This document shows positions 31,022 through 34,396 of a DNA stretch of 34,396 nucleotides, one piece after another. Each line of letters begins with the position of its first letter. The stretch's first letter is position 1. The translations under genes were made by a program, and so were the position numbers. This stretch comes from Candidatus Omnitrophota bacterium (GTDB taxonomy: Bacteria; Omnitrophota; Gorgyraeia; Duberdicusellales; 4484-171). Below the pieces are notes generated by a model, which was not told the DNA's origin, did no database searches, and saw only the letters and a program-made list of their open reading frames with translations. Location: the NCBI GenBank assembly GCA_028703535.1, contig JAQVMQ010000010.1, positions 1-34,396 on the forward strand. Reading direction: 5' to 3'.

Positions 31022-31961
31022 GATATATAAATTACCGAAAGAATTTTTACACAGAATCAAAGCATTATATCCTCATAATTATAATGAAATAGTACATACG
31101 TTTCTTAAGAAAAAATTATTAGCTTTTCGCGTTAATTATTCTAAGGCGAGTTTAGTGGAAATAAGAAAAAAAGCGGCGAATGCTCATTTAAAAATCAAAG
31201 AGCTAAAATTTCCGAAAGGCACATTCCTTTTGAACTCGGATCTGAGGCAATTGCAAAAAACAAAAATGTATGATGATGGCGAAATATTTGTCCAAAATAT
31301 TTCAAGTATGTTAGTTCCAATAGTTTTGTCGCCTGTGCCGGGGGATAAAATACTGGATCTTTGTGCCGCGCCGGGCGCTAAAACAACACAAATATTGTCT
31401 ATAGCGGAAAACATTGATTTAACCGCAATAGAAAAATCACGAACACGTTATTATAAATTATTAGCTAATTTAAAAAATCAGGGATTTGAGAATAAAGCCA
31501 CGGTTCTGATTATGGACGGTATATGGGTGCGCAAGAAATTTCCGGAAGAATTTGATAAGATATTGCTTGATGCACCTTGTTCGGCAGAAGGACTTTTTTA
31601 TATTTTAAATCCGAAAAGTTATGGCTATTGGAAATTAAACAAGATAAAGGAAGCTGTAAGTAAGCAAAAACAGCTTCTAAATGCGGCTTTTTATGCGCTT
31701 AAAGAAGGCGGCGAGCTTGTTTATTCAACTTGCACTTTTGCGCCGGAAGAAAATGAAGCAATGGTGGATTGGTTTCTTAAAAAATATAAAGATAAAATAG
31801 AGCTTTTACCTGTAGAGTTAGAGTTGGACAATGCTTGCTCCGGTATAAAACATTGGAAAGGTAATAGATTCAGGTTTAACGTACAATATGTGAAAAGAAT
31901 TATACCGGATAAATATTTTGAAGCTTTTTTTATCGCTAAATTTAAGAAAATAGCTGCATGA
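31011..31961 (+). CDS. NOL1/NOP2/Sun-family RNA m5C methyltransferase
   Basis: The product is 316 residues. SAM-binding motif I ILDLCAAPGAKTTQIL, acidic VLIMDG, motif IV LLDAPCSAEGLF with its Cys, motif VI VYSTCTFAPEENEAMVDWFL with the catalytic Cys. N-terminal RNA-interaction region (1-90) is short and there is no PUA or RsmF-type C-terminal extension. It methylates a cytosine in rRNA or tRNA; RsmF-like 16S C1407 is one possibility but the target cannot be fixed. It overlaps the membrane protein gene by 11 bases. Confidence 0.92.
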   Translation: MQDEIYKLPKEFLHRIKALYPHNYNEIVHTFLKKKLLAFRVNYSKASLVEIRKKAANAHLKIKELKFPKGTFLLNSDLRQLQKTKMYDDGEIFVQNISSMLVPIVLSPVPGDKILDLCAAPGAKTTQILSIAENIDLTAIEKSRTRYYKLLANLKNQGFENKATVLIMDGIWVRKKFPEEFDKILLDAPCSAEGLFYILNPKSYGYWKLNKIKEAVSKQKQLLNAAFYALKEGGELVYSTCTFAPEENEAMVDWFLKKYKDKIELLPVELELDNACSGIKHWKGNRFRFNVQYVKRIIPDKYFEAFFIAKFKKIAA

Positions 31962-32299
31962 AGTCGGGATTTTACAGCAATATAATTAGTAAGACATTTT
32001 AATTGAAAATACGGGTGAGATAAGCAAGTTCTCTATATAGAACTTTGGTGTATACTAAGCTATAAAAGAAGATAGCTGATAACGAGCGCAGAAGTCGAGA
32101 GAATAAATAAAAATTTTTAAGCAAAAAGCAAATGAACCAGCCAATATTAAAATATCTTGACATTGCTATTGGCGATTATACAATAAAATAAGGTTGAAAA
32201 TATTGGCTTTTTAAGAAAGAACGGTCAGCTTTTTTATAGGTGTGTTTTCAGCTTAGGTGTTCGTGGTGGTTTAGGTATTTTTTTAAAAAGGAGGTTTTG
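31962..32299. other. Gap before HU with two small inverted repeats and the hup promoter and leader
   Basis: No gene seen. AAGTTCT/AGAACTT (32026-32045, 6-base loop) and AGCTAT/ATAGCT (32058-32077, 8-base loop) are adjacent small hairpins or operator-like dyads. The hup promoter is at 32157-32184, followed by a leader of about 108 bases with U-rich tracts. Confidence 0.55.
32157..32184 (+). promoter_or_regulatory. Strong promoter of the HU gene
   Basis: Perfect TTGACA at 32157-32162, a 16-base spacer, TACAAT at 32179-32184: the same two hexamers and spacing as the rpmH promoter. The start is expected near 32191. Confidence 0.75.
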
Positions 32300-32569
32300 A
32301 TGAACAAGGTGGAACTCGTAGAGAAAGTGGCAGAGCTAACAGAAACAAAAAAACAGGCACAAGAGATCGTAGAAACTATTCTTGCTTCAATTAAGGGCGC
32401 GCTTAAAAAGAAAGAAGATGTTGCGATCGCAGGGTTTGGTGCTTTCAAAGTAAAAAAAGTTAAAGCTAAAACAGCGCGCAATCCTAAAACAGGCGAAGCA
32501 ATTAAAGTGCCTGCTAAAAATAAAGTTACATGGAAACCTTCAAAAGAGGTAAAAGAGCTTGTAAACTAA
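32300..32569 (+). CDS. hup: HU-family DNA-binding protein
   Basis: The product is 89 residues from ATG 32300, with AAGGAGG six bases upstream (a longer frame from 32240 has no site). It starts MNKVELVEKVAELTETKKQA, has the GFGAFKV turn, the DNA-clamping arm KAKTARNPKTGEAIKVPAKN and the end TWKPSKEVKELVN, all normal HU. HU bends and compacts DNA and assists DnaA at oriC. Its own strong promoter and a following terminator make it monocistronic. Confidence 0.96.
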   Translation: MNKVELVEKVAELTETKKQAQEIVETILASIKGALKKKEDVAIAGFGAFKVKKVKAKTARNPKTGEAIKVPAKNKVTWKPSKEVKELVN

Positions 32570-32580
32570 TAGTTTTATAA

Positions 32581-32623
32581 ATAAATAAAACGGCGTATCA
32601 TTTCGGTGCGCCGTTTTATTTAT
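32581..32623 (+). terminator. Intrinsic terminator after HU, possibly bidirectional
   Basis: A 15-bp perfect stem (32581-32595 with 32609-32623) with core ACGGCG...CGCCGT, a 13-base loop, A-rich on the left arm and T-rich on the right. Confidence 0.85.
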
Positions 32624-32684
32624 CTCTGAGCGATAAAACTACGGTCTTTAATCTACAAAGATTCCTTATAATAAGGATTATTTA

Positions 32685-34396
32685 ATGTATTTTAAATTTG
32701 TTGATAATAATGGGACTTTTCAAGTATCTGTTCCTGATTTTTGGAAAACATATTTTCCTTTAACAGACAAGTCAGGTAGTTTGTTAAGCGCTATTACTCC
32801 CGGATTAGCCGGCGATATTAAAGCTGATAATGAACGTTATCTTATGCCGCCTGCCGCTATGGAAGATTTGCGTACTAACTATCTGTGTAAACGGGATTTT
32901 TTTATAAAGACAGATAAATCGATTATAAGATTATCCGAGAAAGCAGATGATATATTAACTGCAGGATTTTTATATCATGTAATTGAAAAAAAGACAAAAG
33001 GGCTATGTTTTAAAATAACTTCTTTTATACCTCATGATATGCCCGTTGAGATTATGTTGGTTGAGATAAAAAATATAAGCAAAAAAAAGATCAGACTCGA
33101 ACCAACATCTTTTTTGCCCATATATGCCAGAAGCGAAAAATGTCTACATGATCATAGGCATGTCAGCTCTTTGCTTAATAAAGTTGATATAACAAAAAAT
33201 TCTATACGGGTTAGTCCGACCATGATTTTCAATGAGCATGGTCACAAACAAAATAAAAATGTTTATTTTGTTTGTGGGTATGAAGGGCCGGGCGTGAATC
33301 CGTTGGGTCAATTCCCGTCACTTGATATGTTTTACGGTAATGGCGGGGCAGTATACCCCGACGCTATTTATAAAATGATAGAACCTGTTACAAAAAGCAA
33401 GACAGATTTCGACGGTAAAGAAATGTGTGCGGCTTTTAGATTTAACGAAAAAGAACTTAAGCCGGGGATGAGCGCTGAATATTGTATTTTTTCGGGAATA
33501 ACGAAAAACCCCGAAGATATACGAAGATATTACCTAAAGATTAATTCTCCAAAAAAGATATTGAAAAAATTAGAGAATACAAAGGCTTATTGGCAACGAT
33601 ATATTCAAACTCTGTCTTTTGATTTTTCGGACAATAATTTTAATAATTGGATTAAATGGGTATCGTTACAACCAACGTTGAGAAAGCTTTTCGGTTGTTC
33701 ATTCCTTCCTCATTTTGATTATGGCAAAGGAGGACGTGGTTGGCGGGATCTTTGGCAGGATGCCTTAGCTTTGACCTTGATAGATCCCCAACGAGCTAAA
33801 GCTATAATAGTAGATAGCTGTAAAGGAATCAGAACGGATGGATCAAATGCTACCATTATTAACAGTGATGGGACTTTTATGTCTGACAGGAATAAGATTT
33901 CACGGGTATGGATGGACCACGGGGTTTGGCCTTACTTAACAATAAAATTTTATGTTAACAGAACTAATGATATTGATGTTTGGTTGAAAGAATTGTCTTA
34001 TTTCCGGGACAGTCAGCTTAATAGAGCGAAAAAGAGAGATAAGATTTTTTGTCAAAATGATTTTTTATTGCGTGGCAATAATAACCGTGTATATCAGGGC
34101 ACGGTGTTGGAACATGTTTTAATTCAGCAGTTAGTCCAGTTTTTTAATGTAGGAGAACATAACATTATTAAGTTGGAAAATGCTGATTGGAATGATGGTC
34201 TTGATATGGCATCAGATAAGGGCGAAAGTGTCGCATTTTCTTTTATGTATGCTCATAATCTGCGGGATATGATAGTTGTTCTTGAGCAATTAAAACAGCA
34301 ACATACGGAAATAAAGGTTTTTAAGGAATTCAAGATATTGATAGATACTCTTGACCATTCAGTAAACTATAATAAGTATAGCGCTAAAATAAAGTT
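32685..34396 (+). CDS. GH94-like glycoside phosphorylase (cellobiose phosphorylase family), 5' part
   Basis: The frame is open for 570 codons to the window edge. It starts at ATG 32685, with AAGGA 7 bases upstream. N-terminal beta-sandwich (residues about 1-290) has GSLLSAITPGLAGD and YGNGGAVYPDAIY; the catalytic helical barrel begins around 320, with GRGWRDLWQDALALTLIDP and ENADWNDGLDMA (residues 500-507), the segment that in GH94 carries the catalytic acid (from memory). Enzymes of this family split beta-linked glucans with phosphate. Exact substrate (cellobiose, cellodextrin, cyclic glucan) cannot be told; the C-terminus is missing. TATAAT at 32667-32672 lies upstream, with no good -35. 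Confidence 0.85.
   Translation, partial: MYFKFVDNNGTFQVSVPDFWKTYFPLTDKSGSLLSAITPGLAGDIKADNERYLMPPAAMEDLRTNYLCKRDFFIKTDKSIIRLSEKADDILTAGFLYHVIEKKTKGLCFKITSFIPHDMPVEIMLVEIKNISKKKIRLEPTSFLPIYARSEKCLHDHRHVSSLLNKVDITKNSIRVSPTMIFNEHGHKQNKNVYFVCGYEGPGVNPLGQFPSLDMFYGNGGAVYPDAIYKMIEPVTKSKTDFDGKEMCAAFRFNEKELKPGMSAEYCIFSGITKNPEDIRRYYLKINSPKKILKKLENTKAYWQRYIQTLSFDFSDNNFNNWIKWVSLQPTLRKLFGCSFLPHFDYGKGGRGWRDLWQDALALTLIDPQRAKAIIVDSCKGIRTDGSNATIINSDGTFMSDRNKISRVWMDHGVWPYLTIKFYVNRTNDIDVWLKELSYFRDSQLNRAKKRDKIFCQNDFLLRGNNNRVYQGTVLEHVLIQQLVQFFNVGEHNIIKLENADWNDGLDMASDKGESVAFSFMYAHNLRDMIVVLEQLKQQHTEIKVFKEFKILIDTLDHSVNYNKYSAKIK

Overview
The window is AT-rich bacterial DNA, gene-dense and mostly on the + strand. It starts at a probable chromosome replication origin: divergent dnaA (partial, minus strand) and rpmH, then a broken yidD, yidC, a cluster of three parS-like palindromes, and parA-parB-ndk-yicC. 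The diderm character comes from a YidC with a large periplasmic domain, a secretin, PilM/N/O and a GspB-like protein. The mix of type IV pilus and type II secretion genes, PilX/DUF4900-like proteins and PilZ proteins suggests an uncultured diderm phylum such as Candidatus Omnitrophota or a relative. That placement is inference from gene style, not a computed phylogeny.

Layout. 1-2250: oriC, rpmH, yidD, yidC. 2250-5400: parS cluster and the parA-parB-ndk-yicC operon. 5400-8050: a sparse stretch with a small secreted protein, two single-domain PilZ proteins, a 64-residue Cys-containing peptide that looks like a RiPP precursor, and a four-copy 68-bp tandem repeat array. 8160-13220: CBS-domain membrane protein, comM, a DUF212/PAP2-like protein, LysM-L,D-transpeptidase lipoprotein, accA and a PadR-like regulator. 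13275-28740 and just beyond: a large envelope machine in three transcription blocks: (a) minor pilins, a PilX/DUF4900-like protein, a response regulator, a GAF plus degenerate GGDEF protein, a stand-alone MshEN protein, two PilB/GspE ATPases and PilC/GspF; (b) a monocistronic major pilin with its own promoter and terminator; (c) pilM-pilN-pilO-pilP-like-secretin-GspA/ExeA-like-GspB-like. 29236-31961: rlmN, a TVP38-like membrane protein and an NSUN-type methyltransferase. 32300-end: HU and the 5' part of a GH94-like phosphorylase.

How the parts work together. The origin end carries replication (DnaA boxes) and segregation (ParABS) signals within about 2.2 kb. The pilus/secretion block holds pilin, pseudopilins, motor ATPases, platform, alignment complex, secretin and secretin-assembly helpers. 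It has no prepilin peptidase and no PilT retraction ATPase in the window. Several genes belong to cyclic-di-GMP receptor or signalling families (two PilZ, one stand-alone MshEN, one degenerate GGDEF). In the motor operon the MshEN c-di-GMP motif is well kept in the separate 145-residue protein but eroded in the N-termini of both ATPases, suggesting that nucleotide sensing has moved to a separate subunit.

Most notable observations: an in-frame TAA in yidD at a position inside its most conserved motif; parS palindromes on both sides of the parAB promoter; candidate leaderless promoters at rpmH and pilM; minor prepilins with Cys or Ser in place of Gly before the cleavage site; the 68-bp palindromic repeat array beside a RiPP-like peptide; and a predicted three-way-junction RNA just before rlmN.
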